Source: Morella rubra (Eukaryota; Streptophyta; Magnoliopsida; Fagales; Myricaceae). From it: DNA of 64,000 bases. Both the position numbers and the translations under genes were made by a program. How positions within the stretch are numbered: position 1 is the first letter of the stretch; each line of letters opens with the position of its first letter. The stretch lies in contig CM025850.1 in NCBI GenBank assembly GCA_003952965.2, positions 10,855,555 through 10,919,554 on the forward strand, given 5' to 3'. The notes under the pieces were generated by a model that was not told where the DNA came from, ran no database searches, and saw nothing but the letters and a program-made list of their open reading frames with translations. Positions 13,189-25,572 of this stretch are shown piece by piece.

Positions 13189-16100
13189 CTAAGGGAAGTA
13201 ACGACCGGGCAGAACGCAGGATATTGACCAGTTTTGCAAAGAGAGAGAGTTCATCTCTTCTTGGGTATTGATTCTGGGTAATTCTGCATGTGGTGCATGA
13301 ACTGCTCCAAGATTAAGCACTGGGGAAATTGGATTTTGACCATGTGATGCACCAAACCCTCGCGAAATTTGTGGTGAAATAATGGGTTGATATGGTAGAT
13401 GACCATGTGACCCTTCAATATATGTAGGGTTTTGGGGTGGAGCAAAAGGAAGACTCCATGGACTGCAGCACATACTTTTATTGAAAATAGAAACAAATGG
13501 AGTAAATTGGTTAGGTACTTGTGGTGTACATTGAGAATGAGAAGTACCATTGCATAAAGTTTTATGCTTAGCTTGCTGGGCTAGTTCCCATCCATTTGAG
13601 TGCTGTATCCCTCCCCAAGCACCAGGTTGCTTCTTTCTTCCCCAGCCTTCCACAAACTGTTGTCCTTCTGAGCCTTCCATAAGACGCCTCTTTTTAGTTG
13701 GATGAGGATTATTAGGAACAGGAAGCGTAGCTGCATTCTCATCAGACACAAGATTTCTAGTACGTATGTACTGTGGAGGAGACATTGTATCCACACCAAC
13801 CAAAAGTTCCCTTAACTTTGGTCCCTGCATCTGGCCATCTAGAAAGGCCAAGAGATGTCCCAGGGAATGGTGGACACATTCGTAGATCTTTTTAACTTTT
13901 TGCACTCCCACTGCCCTTGCGACATTTTGGGATTGGTCTGTGAAATCCTCAACCTGTAAGAAGCATATAAACACATCAAACACTACAAGAGAAGTTAAAG
14001 TACACACTAATGGCAAAGAGAAAATTAACAAAAAATGTGTACACTTATAGAGGTATTTCGACAATCCCATGATTTAGATGTCCAAGATCCTTCATACAAG
14101 CTGGCACAGAGACCTTCCTCCCAAAGCTTTTCAACTGATTCTAGCTGCAACAGCAAAATGAATCTTGAATCAGATGTGTCATTGAAATGACGAGTTGCCT
14201 CATTGTTTTGTATAGTAACTTGCCAGACTAAAAGGAATAGGCTTCTTATTCCAAAGCTAAGAATCTAATGGAACTAGATAACAAGAAATTACCTTAACCA
14301 ATAATGTATGAAGAGCTCCGACACGGATTCTTTATTTTTCTTCCCATAGTCCAAAAAATTATGTACAGTTCTCAACACACTGGCAGGATCAGTTCCATCT
14401 GGAGCATGCCAAGGTGGCTCAAATGTCAAAATAAGAAAACCGGGAAGGTCCACAATTTTTACCAAACAGCAAATCAGAAAACCAGATTTAAGGGACCAGT
14501 AGTGACCAAACAAGGCAAAGTAGCAAACAGAAGAAGCACAATTAGAGGTTGGCAACAAAGAGGCAAGAATACACTATCAAACATAATGGACATTATCCAT
14601 GAGTAGCTGTTATGGAATTGAGCTGAACAGGAATCGTAAATAACTTAATCTCCGAAAAAAAAAAATTGCAACTTAGAGCTTTCCATGTTAGCAGACAGAA
14701 TGCAACTCTCTAAGAAACTCTTCATACAGTAGTAATCATAGCATCAAAAAACAACGGCTCCTTGCTTCCCCAAGGTGTATAGATATGAGAAGCACATCCA
14801 CACCTAATTGCAATAACAAAATTTTCCAGAATCTGGACAGTAGAATTCAATTGTTTTGGAAATTCAATAGCCAGAGGACTCTTGCACCATGGTTTCCAGA
14901 ATTATTTACCTTTAAATAAAGTGGAAAATGGAGGAAGAATAGGAGGATCTCGAGTCTGAAAAACAAAAATTGGAAACAGAAGATGAAAAAGATCAGACAA
15001 TAAGCTAAAACTGTATAGTGATACTAATCTTTTGGCATCTTTTCAAGATGCAATTTACAGCTCAGACTATAGGAAACCCATTACTTTAAATGGATAGATG
15101 CTCAGAAGAGGTAATCCTTAGGCTTACTAGTTATAACAAACACTATATATGGCAGATTACAAGACAAGAAAACACAATTTATGAAGTATCCATAAGCTAC
15201 AGAAAGAGTAAACATTGGAAAGCTTATAGTTAGCAATAACATCTTAACAGCATCATTTTACCGCAAATAGCAACCAGATTATATTACTCCCTCAATTCCA
15301 TACGGGTACTGTCATAGAAGTAAAACATACACTCTAAGAAGTATTGAATGTGTTGATGGCTCAAGTTTTTTGCTCAATTCTCCCGAAAGGATAATTCATA
15401 TTAGCCGTGCTCTATGTTTTTATTGCGGGAGGAAACAAATACGCAAGTCAGGCTAAAGAGGACAAGAAGAAATCTTAAACTTGTAGACACCAATTTATTA
15501 TGTTTGACTTTCTATAAGTCATAAAGAAGAACAGGGGTGAGATAAGCTTACATTAGCATAGCACAGTTACAAAACCTCTAGTGTTATTACATGCAACCCA
15601 TGAATAGGGAAATTAAACAAAACTAAGAAAACCAATAAATTTATCTCATTCTTCAAAACTGAAAAATCCACTTCTAAAAAACCAAAAAGCAGAGCATTGA
15701 CACCAAGGATAAAATTATTCCCTAGTACGCAAAATCAGATAACAGGCTCCCTTCATCCCAAGTAACCAGCATCTGATGTTCAACACCTATTTCCCACACC
15801 ATTTCCCGCACCAAAACGGAAACATGTATATGGTTTTAACGTTGAGCATTTTCACATCAATTTGTCACTATCAACAATGGAAGTTTGTGCGGTTGCGCTT
15901 CATAGTTGGAGTAATCCTAAGCTTTACTCCAACCCATCATAAAATCAATGAAGAGAAAAATTTATGTTAAATTTTCCAAAAATATTTATTTATTGCTATC
16001 GTACCTGCAAATGAAAAGCAACCAATGATATAAGTGATAAAGAGCTCAGGGTTCGATCTTTGGGACTATTAATTTCATATGCCTTTGCCCAAGCTTTCAT

Positions 16101-19100
16101 CTGCAAAGAAGAAGACAAAAAACATATGCAATGTCTCTGAGATCCTAAAGGACGATTAACAGTTAGTTAGGATGATTGCAAGTACAGTGCACCTAAGCAC
16201 CCCTCATCATAAGACCAAGTGAAAGCTATTTCATATTGGTTGCTCTTATCCAGATATTTGCCTCCCATTGCGGCATATCTTATGATCTAGAAATGACCAA
16301 AAAGTCTTGCTAACATATGGCCTCCCCTCCATCCTCCAGAGGTTCAAAAACCAAAACGCCTCATCAGTCTCCAATGCAAATGGACAAAAGGTGTCTACTC
16401 TTAATTCAACCCCTAACAAATTAATCATATTGCCCCCTAGATGAGTTACCTTAAATCCCTCCTCCATGATTTCCCCTGAACCTTACCAAAAAAAAACAAT
16501 TGTGGGAGTTTACTTCTTTAAATTCCCCTACATCAACAATTCTAAATGTCAAAACATCATACTTCATGACCATTCTTAAGGAAGCTGAAACATAAAGCTA
16601 AAAATGGAACAGAAAACAAAAATTACATATTAGAAAAAGCAAGGAAGCAATTGAAGATGCAGAAACCCATAATAGAACAACTATCCTTGAAGGAGTTGGC
16701 TTGAAGACTTGGGGGTTGATTCTCCTCGGAGGCCCATTTTGAAAGCAAAAGTTCTGACAATGGTTATTGGCTGGTAGCTCAAGGAATTTGAATAATGGCT
16801 AATCTTAGAAGACAAAACAAATTATGATGATATGTTAATGCACGACAAGGGAGGAATCAGTAGACATTACGCTACTGCTAGGAAGTTGTACACATATGGT
16901 CTCTAGAATTCTCTTTATTTGGTATTTATTAGGCCATGCATAGCTCGGTAATAGAGGGCGTCTGAAAGTTTGTTCCAACACCGAATGGAGAGGTATTATT
17001 TGGAATGCTATTCCTCTATCACTCATGCGGAGGTGGAATACCTTATGGAATTGACCCCCCAATTCCCACATACAAGACACTTTTTCCAAGATCCCTTTGT
17101 GATTAAATTAGGGAATTTGAGGGTTGTCATCTTTCTATTAGAGCATTGTAACTCTTGATCTTAGTATTGATCCTACTCTCCCTCCCTCCCCTCTTTCGCG
17201 TTGTCTGTTTGTGCCTGCGTAGTAGGAATCACACATGCCAAACCCTCATTACTTGGGGGAAATAAATTAATCTCCTTTTTTATTGGTTTGGGAGGAGAGA
17301 GAGGGGGGGGGGGCAAATCAACATATAATATCAACAATCAGGGAAACCATGTTACTGTGGCAGCTATGCAACAATGTTAGAGGGGGATGTAGATGCTGGG
17401 GGCAAAAGGATGCTTGCCATTATGAAGCATCAATTATTAGCTTCCGAAACCTTCCATCAATCCCAGAAATCATGTGGACAATCTGGGATTTTGCAATGCC
17501 ATCCCTATTCTCAACCGATAAATCACATTCAATTCCGGTTCCACAATCAATGACTTTGACAACTGGCACCCTTGCACTCATGATTGTCTGGAGACCAGCA
17601 ATGTGTCCTCCTCCTACATCAGTGGATAGGACACTGATTTACATTATCACGGCTTAATTTTTTCACTGATTCTATTATTGTAGTCATCAAAACTTTGCTG
17701 CTTAAATTATGAAAAGAAACCAAGTCAATTTCTTCTCAATTCAGTGTTTTAGTATTGTCTGGATGATCTTACCTTGTGGATGAGTTTTTGACCTTGCCTT
17801 CCTCTTTGCAGTTTGCACTAAATCTTTTCTTTATTTTACTAGTATTTAAAATAAAATAAGGCATTCACTGTACATCTCAACTACAAATCTATTCACATAT
17901 TTTTATTTGCATTTAACAAGCAAGAGAGACAACATTACAAAAATATGACCAGAATGAAAGAAATAAACGCAGAGTAAATGCTTCAATACTTACTTTGAAG
18001 AGACTTTAATTTTTTTGTGAACTTTCGAAGGGTTCCAATCCTCTTCTCTCGAGGAACTTCAACTCCCTTGTTACTGAAATTAACAGATAAATCTAGATCA
18101 CTTCCAGGACAGAACATATCCATTATAAACGAGCCAAATGCCTCCACAACAGGGGGCTTGTTAGATTTGCCTGAAAAAAACAGAACACAAAAGAAAGGAT
18201 TAGATGAATGATAATCAACATCTCGTTCTCCAAGGAAAGGCAACTTTCAAAGAACCTGAGGTAGCATAGAAGAAGGACCGCACCCATAGTAAGTGACATA
18301 AAAAACATATCCTTAATTTCAAAGCTAAAAGAAACAGTGCATAACAAAAGATAAAGATGGAGCATTTACTAGCATATCAGAACATCAACATCCCAAAAAC
18401 CAGTTATCAAACTAAGGAATTTCAATGCGAAAGAAACTATACACAAGAGAAACACTAGTCTTGCAATACGTTTGCAGTAAACCTCAAAAAAGTTTCAAAT
18501 TTTGGAGTCTCAAAAACCTTATTGCGTTAAATAAGTTTTCACTCCTGAACTAGGAGTTCATTGACATTTTGCATCCCAAAGTACCAACTTTGAGACATTG
18601 CATCCCCGAAGTACCGATTACTAACACTTATGCCCTCCATATATGATTTTCGTTAAATTGAACACAAATTGGATGACAAATAAACCATATGTGCTGTAGT
18701 TTCCCTATTTAGACATAAAATTTTCAAAACTAACCCCTTGGACTAAAAAAACTCCAAAAAGTGAAAAACAAAAAAATAGAAAAACAAAACTAGAAGAAAA
18801 AGGGGGGAAAAAATCACCCAACTTAAAAAGAAAAAGAGGTGATTTTGTCATTTTAAGTCCAAAGAGAGTACATACAATGATATGGCTCATTTTTTGTCTA
18901 AGTTTGTGTTCAATTAACAAAAATCTTATACGAAGGATGCAAAGTGTCAATAATCAATATTTCAAGGGTGCAATATCTCAAAATTGATACTTTGGGGTAC
19001 AAAGTGTTAATGACCCTATAGTTCAGAGGTGAAAAGTGTATTTAAGCCTAACTAGTTATGTCTCGCCAGAATAGTTTCTTATTCTAGAAAAAAGGAGCAT

Positions 19101-21150
19101 TCATTTCAACCTAATTCTATGTATGCATGCTCTGCCGCAAGCTACATTTGAATGTTCAAAATAGTATCTTCATGAGGTGAGTATAAGTGTCCTCCTAAAT
19201 GATTATATTATGCTATAATTTGGAGTTTATCTTTCCGGACAGATCCAATGTCTATTTTTCCTAACAGATTATAATGGACAAAAAAATGCTTTGATAACTT
19301 TGTTTTATTTTCTTTCCCTAATGGCTATATTCTTTAAGTACATGAAGACTACAATTTAAAATAATTGTCACCCACTTTCAGCAAATAATGTATTTCACTT
19401 CTTCCTTGATATCAACCCCAAAGAAATACAGCATTTCTCTAACACAAAATTGAATATAAAGAATTAAGTTGCCATTCGATTTGGGAAATGGAAAAAAGAA
19501 GATAATTATTGAACGTTTTATTCTAAACCAATATAGCATTTCTGGGAGCTACTAAATTAGAACTAATCTTAACTATATAAATCCATTTAAAATTGCATGT
19601 TTAAGTCCAGTAAGATACACCAAAAAATAATTTAAATTACTTTATTTTTGTGGTGTGATGTGCAAACTTTAAAAAAACCTTATGACACCAACGCCAATGG
19701 CCATTATGTAACACCCTGTAAATCTGATTCCAAGACAAAGTTTCCAATATGCCTTCATGACTGTTTCAACTCTCTGATGGTAGTCCAAATACGACATAAA
19801 TACTTCTTTGGTCAATCAAAGACAACAGCATCAATATGATGAGATTATTAGCTATACCCAGCCGAAAGACATAATTCTTTGTAGGAAACATGAGGAGGCC
19901 ATGCATAGACCACAACTAGTTATATAATAACAAAAAATATATTCATCAGCGAGCAGTTGTATTTGAAGAGTTCCTCATCCTCCTTTTGTGTGTGCGTTGG
20001 GTAATTGTGGCATTAATGAAAGTTCAGAGGGAATACCATATATTTCCTGCGCCATTACATTGAAGATGCGAACCAAATCTCTCCAGTGATCATAATCGAT
20101 TGGCTTTGGAAGACGGGAAACAAAAATATCATTAAGTAGTTCATCAAGGTCTGGTAAATGTGCCAGATTAATTTTATTCTTTTCCATTCCATGTGACTCA
20201 AGCATCTTTGCTTTCTTTCGCAAGACTGGATAAAAGCAGAAGAATTAGAAGAGACACCAGCTAAATGAACAACCGTCTAAAGAAAAACAAATCTCATGAA
20301 CATGCGGCTGGGGTACCACTTCTAAGATTGTGATAATAAGATATTCTTTGCTAATTTGATAGACATCAGTTCAAGTTTCAGAAAATTGAAGAGCACTTTA
20401 CTTCTCAAGCTCATTTGTATGGGTTATGACTTGATAGACATGGCTGATAAAAATATTAATAATAATGAAGCAGCTGATAGCGTGAAAGCAGCGTTTGGCT
20501 AACCTCAATTGCTTTGGTAATGTGTAGTTTAGGGAAATTGGTTTTCATTCTTTGCCACTAACCGAACCCCAAACCAATAACTCATTCTCATTCCGAAAAG
20601 GCCTTTATTAGAAAGCTAACATAGACACTTAGGATTATCACATATCTCTATAAATATGGGTCTACAAAGTCAGCTATTAATCTCCTATAGTGTGGAAGAA
20701 GGAAGCAAATATGCTAGGTGGTCCATGAAAAATTCGATTCCCAAAATTTTTCGGGTTTGTCCACAAGGCATTCCTAAAAGAGTTTCAAAACAATTTCCTA
20801 GGCTTTCCCATAGGACTCAGGAACATTTCCCAAGAAGTTCCCAATAATTTTCCCACAACTTTTGAAGTATAGCAGCCACTTCGGACATGTTTTCTTCCCC
20901 CTTTGCAACAAACAACACTGCCCGCCTAGGACATAAAGCTCTCTTTTAGGATAAACAGGACAAATGTATTTCTTGTCATGAGATTTTTTATCATACATAT
21001 CAATTATTAAAACCATCTATCCATCGGATAATGCACAAATCTCAGCAAAGACTGAATGCGTTGTAATGTCATTGGACCTTGATATGTCAGTGGGATATGT
21101 ATAATAGGACAGAGAGTACCATATTACTCACCTTCCGCGCTTAATGCCAT
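13189..21150 (-). CDS. Nucleotidyltransferase family protein (terminal uridylyl/poly(A) polymerase-like), probably disrupted
   Basis: Resembles the Arabidopsis At3g45750/At3g45760 nucleotidyltransferase group, inferred to add nucleotides to RNA 3' ends. Exons: 21132-21150 (ATG at 21150; leader starts 21162), 20037-20225, 17994-18170, 17438-17613 (3' limit unclear), 16005-16100, 14910-14955, 14293-14398, 14043-14144 and 13189-13953. The polymerase-beta motif FGSF...GSDLDLS supplies Asp94 and Asp96; the third Asp is Asp159 in IECDLSVEN. KAWAKAYEIN and TRDPPILPPF mark the central and PAP-associated parts. The last exon is low complexity, rich in Pro, Gln, Asn and His, with a possible nuclear signal (TKKRR). 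Two lesions are visible: a missing base near 14310 puts exon 7 out of frame with exon 8, and exon 4 runs into a stop at 17420-17422 with no usable GT donor. It is a recent pseudogene, an allele, or contains assembly errors. Confidence 0.78.
18522..19051. mobile_element. Fold-back MITE with long inverted arms
   Basis: The two ends are imperfect inverted repeats of about 150 bp: the left arm (TTTCACTCCTGAACTAGGAG onward) matches the reverse complement of the right arm ending near 19051, including shared blocks like CCCAAAGTA and TTGAACACAAA. There is no coding capacity. It lies in intron 2 of the nucleotidyltransferase gene. The form suggests a non-autonomous DNA transposon of Mutator-like or fold-back type; I could not define a target duplication. 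Confidence 0.7.
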
Positions 21151-21542
21151 GGGTCCCGGAGCCTACAAAAATTCAAGTAAATGACCTTTTAAATTAAAGG
21201 TCCCGGGGAATTTCAAAACATAAACCAGCAAACAAAAAACTCTTCCAATTGTTAATCCAGTCAACTCTAGGAAAACCCAAAGAGGAAAAAAGTCGAATGT
21301 TCAGATACATATATATTGGAACACTTCGATACAAATGTAGCTAAGCATCCAGAAGCATCTAAGCAGAAATTCGTCTAATGGTAAGGGCAATAACATTCTT
21401 ACAGAGAGACAGTAGCAGGCAAAGTTCTTTACCCCGTCGGAGTAACAAACGGAGAACACTGAAAGCGAATCGTAATCGGAGCCTAGAGCATATTTATGAA
21501 TCCCAGGCAACAAAGAAAAGGATCAAACAGGAAATAATCTAC

Positions 21543-21660
21543 CTGAAGAAAATCGAAGTCTGTCTTCAGCCCCGTAAGAAGCCGCACGGAGACACAATTA
21601 GAGAGAGAGAGAGAGAGAGAGGGAGGGAGGGAGGGGGGGCGAAGTGGGACCTCTAATCCT
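21543..21660 (-). promoter_or_regulatory. Probable 5' leader exon/promoter of the nucleotidyltransferase gene
   Basis: A good donor (TTCAG before GTAGAT at about 21542) pairs with the acceptor before the ATG exon at 21162, implying a noncoding first exon. It overlaps a GA/GGGA microsatellite (21600-21637), which would be a CT-rich leader on the transcribed strand, common in plant 5' UTRs. The transcription start was not determined. Confidence 0.45.
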
Positions 21661-21699
21661 TAGAAGTTAGATCCTTCGGCTCTTCCATGGATTGAGAAA

Positions 21700-22525
21700 T
21701 TATTCCGTAGACGTCCGTCACGTGACACCATGCTCTGTTTCATCGGCTAAGAGAGGAAGCAAATTACACGTGCCGCCTCCTCCTTAACTAAACCGCATCA
21801 GCACAGTAAACTGATATAAATGGATATAAATGTCGTCAGCTTCCGCCGAAAATATGACATTCAGACTTTCCCCACTATATTCTTGTCACAGCCATTGGCG
21901 TTTGTGATCCTTTTTGCATGTGAATTTGTGCTTGCTTGCGTCGCTGAAGTTTCTAATTATCTTCTCTCTTCAGAGTTACGATTTATTGGCTAGCAGTGAG
22001 AAAAAATCATGAATTCTATGTGTGAAGTTACTACTCTTTCAATTGACAAGGACACAAGACAGTTTGTTCAGTAGCTGTGTTTTGATCTGTTTTGTTCAGT
22101 AGTTAGAAATTGTCATCTGAATATTGGAGAGGTCTTCCCAATTTTCTGCTCCCCAGCATCCCTCGAAGCATTTTTTTTTTTCCAATTTGGGCAAATTCGC
22201 CTGTTTTCCTCTTTCCCATATGATATTAGCTATAAGATCATGAACCTCAAACAATTAAATGAGTACGCATCTTCAAGAACAAGTAGTGAGACAACCGAAA
22301 TATTTTTTCTTCACTCATAAACTTCTAGAAAATTTACATTCCTATTTAGATAGGTGTTCCTCCAACTATCTGGTAATAAACACTTCCGAAACCACAAGGC
22401 AAGGGAACTTCCCTTCCTTTCAGTGCTTCTTCTTAGCCAGCGAGGAAGATGAAGACGCGGGATTTGTGGTTCTCTTTATTGGTGCTGCAAATGCGCTGCG
22501 AATGAACCTGGTTTTTGGGTTGAGC
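21700..22525. other. Intergenic, no gene seen
   Basis: Upstream flank of the nucleotidyltransferase gene. Short open frames here lack any recognisable domain or splice context. Confidence 0.4.
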
Positions 22526-23513
22526 TTTTAAAATTTTGGTTAATGAACAATTTTTGTCCCTAAATTTTCATCACTTTTAAAAATTCATCCCTACGTTTTT
22601 GCGTCTGTAACATGAGTTTTACAATGTTGTCAAAATAATCTTTCCATTCATTTTCTTTAACGAATTAACTAGTCAACTAACGGTTTTACACTACCAACCA
22701 GAAAATAATACGTGTAAAAAAAATTTAAAAATTCTTAATTTATTTTTTCCTTTTGTAATTTTATTAATATGGCACAATGAAATTGACATGACATTTTTAA
22801 ATAAATTTTTTTACACGTGTCATTTTTTAATTGGTCATGACTTGTAGAACAGTTAGTTGATTGGACAACTTGTAGGACAGTTAGTTGATTGGACAATTCG
22901 CTAATAGAAGTAGACGGAAGGACCATTTTGACAACATGATAAAATGGAGAAATGTCATTGTTTACCTATAAGTTTGCATCAATTACATTTCTCACCCCCT
23001 AACTTTAAAAACTGTGATTTACATCCTATAAGTATGAAATATTTGCAATGTTTGTCCACAGTTAAAATTTCCATTATAATTGATGGAATGTAGCATTAAA
23101 ATAACCAAAATAACCCTCCAAGAAAAAATTACTAAAAATATTAAAAATGATATTAAAAAAGGTAATATTTTTTAAATAAAACTATTGAAACTCTATTTTC
23201 AGTAATCTATATATTTTTTTAATTTATTTTTCTAATATTTATTAATTTTTTGAAAATTGTCTTTGAGGGCATTTCGACCATTTTAATATTGAATTCCGTT
23301 AAGTTTAACGAAAATTTTGACTATGGACGAACATTGCAAATGTTTCATACTTAGAGGACGTAAATCGCAGTTTTGAAAGTTAAAGGGTCACAAATGCAAT
23401 TGATGTATATTTATGGGGCGAACAATGATATTTTCCCTTATAAAATCTAGGGACTATGTGTGATAAATACGAAAAATCTAAAGACGAAAATGGTTATCAA
23501 CCCTTAAAATTTT
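22526..23513. mobile_element. Outer inverted-repeat element containing a nested one
   Basis: The ends are related in inverted orientation: TTTTAAAATTTTGGTTAATG at the left matches the reverse complement of the right end near 23490-23513 (AAAATTTTAAGGGTTGATAA). Inside its left half is a 28-bp direct repeat (22840-22867 and 22869-22896, core AGTTAGTTGATTGGACAA). It has no coding capacity and looks like a MITE. Confidence 0.55.
22941..23446. mobile_element. Fold-back MITE nested in the outer element
   Basis: Arms of about 150 bp in inverted orientation: left arm from AATGTCATTGTTTACC, right arm ending ACAATGATATTTTCCC. Corresponding inner blocks include GTATGAAA and TTGCAATGTT near 23031-23052 and their complements near 23330-23355. 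The centre (about 23110-23260) is very AT-rich. It has no coding capacity and interrupts the outer inverted-repeat element. Confidence 0.75.
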
Positions 23514-23519
23514 GAACGA

Positions 23520-24290
23520 ATTATTTAAAGTTTCACGCGGATTCGTGATATGGCATCATTCTAACCTTTGATTTTCGATGCATAGTCTGGATTTGTCGAA
23601 TTGCATCCCTTGCAATACCTTAGCAATTGCAGAGAATTAGGATCTCGGTGTTATAGTACCATGATCCAATTTAGAAAAAAAAAACTTTATACATAATATT
23701 GAACGATTTAATTATTATGTCTATATCTAAGAATTGAATAAAAAAGAACATAATCCTTTTTATTTAACAAAATTATTATTTTTATAATCTTTTATTAGGT
23801 AATATTGCATAAAAATTAGACTTAATTAGTCCACTAGTCCCTAATATGTATGAAGATTTGAGGCAAAATTAACTAGTTAAGCTCAAGGGGAATCTCCCTT
23901 AAACCAATAAAGTCTAGGAACGTCCCGCCGAACTCTGTTGGCTAAACGTCTACGGACGAACAAGGACACACTCATTCACAGTCACGCCCTTACCTAACTG
24001 CTAAGTTGAGATGTTAATTTAAAATCCACATCGAATTGTCTACGCCACCTAGACCTAAAACGTCATCTCATAGTGCCATGTTGGACAAATCTTTTGCACC
24101 CTGAATGACTAAGAGCCACGTGGCTACTTATGATTGATGGTGATATGTCTCATTAGTCACGTAAGATTTATTTCATTAACGGGACCAACCGAGTCAACAG
24201 AATGACCACTTTAAGACACAAATGATTCCATGTAAGGACTAGTATAAGATGAAATAAACTTTAGGAATCAGTTGAAAAGTTATACGTAAG
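23520..24290. other. Intergenic, no gene seen
   Basis: AT-rich sequence without recognisable exons, between the nested MITEs and the GC-rich retroposon-like element. Confidence 0.4.
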
Positions 24291-24293
24291 CAG

Positions 24294-25109
24294 GAGACTC
24301 TCTCTAGAGAAAGTCGTTGTGCACCTTGGCTGACTGACCCACTCCTCCCCCTTCCTTCTCCGGCGGCGGGAGGACCTGCTCCTCCCGCCCCCCTCTTCTC
24401 CTCTGTCCTTGCCCTCTGTGACCGAAACCATCAATAAACCCCCATCTACGACTATTTTTAGAGGATTTTTTCCGGAGGATTTAGTAATTAGATCTACGCC
24501 TTTTTGGAGGTTTTTGAAGACCACGACTGGCGGGGATGACATTTACATCGACTGGAGAATTTTTCTGCACTGGCCAGCCAGCGACTGGACAGCGCGTGTG
24601 CTCACACGCGCCACCACGCGCGTGCGTGGATCTCATGCGTTGCCACGCGCCCACCCCTTTCTCTTCATTTTTCATCGGTCAGTGGTCCTCTCCGGTATAC
24701 ACGCTCCAAGTGGCTGGCATCTGGACATCCAGACGCTCCTCATGGTCATTTTCGATGACCGGCCGGGCGGCGCGTGGGGGCCCACGCGCGCGCGGATCTC
24801 ATGCGCCTCCACCTTTTCCAATCTGGCTGGTTTGTCGCCTCCAGCTGCTGGTCCTGCCACCATATTCCGCCATTGCCTTTTCTTTTCCGCTGGTCATCTT
24901 AGCTTGCTGCCCTTCGTGGGCTTTTCACCCTTTATAGGTCTCTACCCGTCCTTTTGGGCTTGGGTTTGTAAGACCGTTTGGCTCCTTTGTTCGTTGGCTC
25001 GTCGTCTCTCTGGAGGGTCTGACACGCCACTTAGAGCATATACTTGAAGTTTTCAAACCTTCTTAATTTTAATAAAAGCTTGCTGTTTTGACTAAAAAAA
25101 AAAAAAAAA
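24294..25109 (+). mobile_element. GC-rich poly(A)-tailed retroposon-like element
   Basis: It begins CTCTCTCTAGAGAAAG, has a GC-rich core (GGCGGCGGGAGG, CACGCGCG runs) sharply unlike the AT-rich surroundings, and ends with an A-tract at about 25094-25110. Flanks AAACTTTAGGAATCAGTT (24256 on) and AAACTCTAGGAATTAGTT (25110 on) may be an aged target duplication, though about 18 bases separate the left copy from the apparent element start. An open frame of 212 codons inside has no family resemblance and I do not call it a gene. Probably a non-autonomous or truncated LINE relative. Confidence 0.5.
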
Positions 25110-25345
25110 AACTCTAGGAATTAGTTTGAGATTTGGTCATACTACGGAATTAGTGGGCTAATTAAGCCTAAAAATTAATAGCTAGACTAACTCGACTAAT
25201 TTAAATATGAACAATCTCCTTATGAAAACTCGGACAATTTGATATGGAAGTATTACGTGAGTCACGGGTATTCTAATATAAAAGGGCTCTTAAACACTTG
25301 GTTTTTTTTTTCACATAATGCACTTACTTACAATCCTTAAAATAA

Positions 25346-25572
25346 AGAAAGTTACAAATTGTATTAAAGTTTTCATTATAAACACATCCATCATCTATCC
25401 ATTATCTTTCATTAACAGCAAATGCTAATCAACGTTGACTACAAGGCGCCACATATCCTTATATAGACCTTTTAGTCCACTAGTATCTGTCGTTAATGAA
25501 AGAGATAGTATGAATAGAAGGACGTGTTTTTAGCGAAAAATCTTATCACGTGGACTAATTTGTAACTTTTTT
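25346..25572. mobile_element. Small MITE
   Basis: About 225 bp with inverted ends AAAGTTACAAATT (left) and AATTTGTAACTTT (right). The arms continue imperfectly inward for about 80 bp, sharing ATCTTTCATTAAC and its counterpart. It has no coding capacity. Confidence 0.6.

Noticed and set aside
17283..17657. Plus-strand open frame of 124 codons
   Set aside because: It is the complement of nucleotidyltransferase exon 4 and its flank; the minus strand carries the conserved residues.
24409..25047. 212-codon open frame on the plus strand
   Set aside because: It lies within the GC-rich retroposon-like element; high GC makes long chance frames likely, and the protein resembles nothing known to me.
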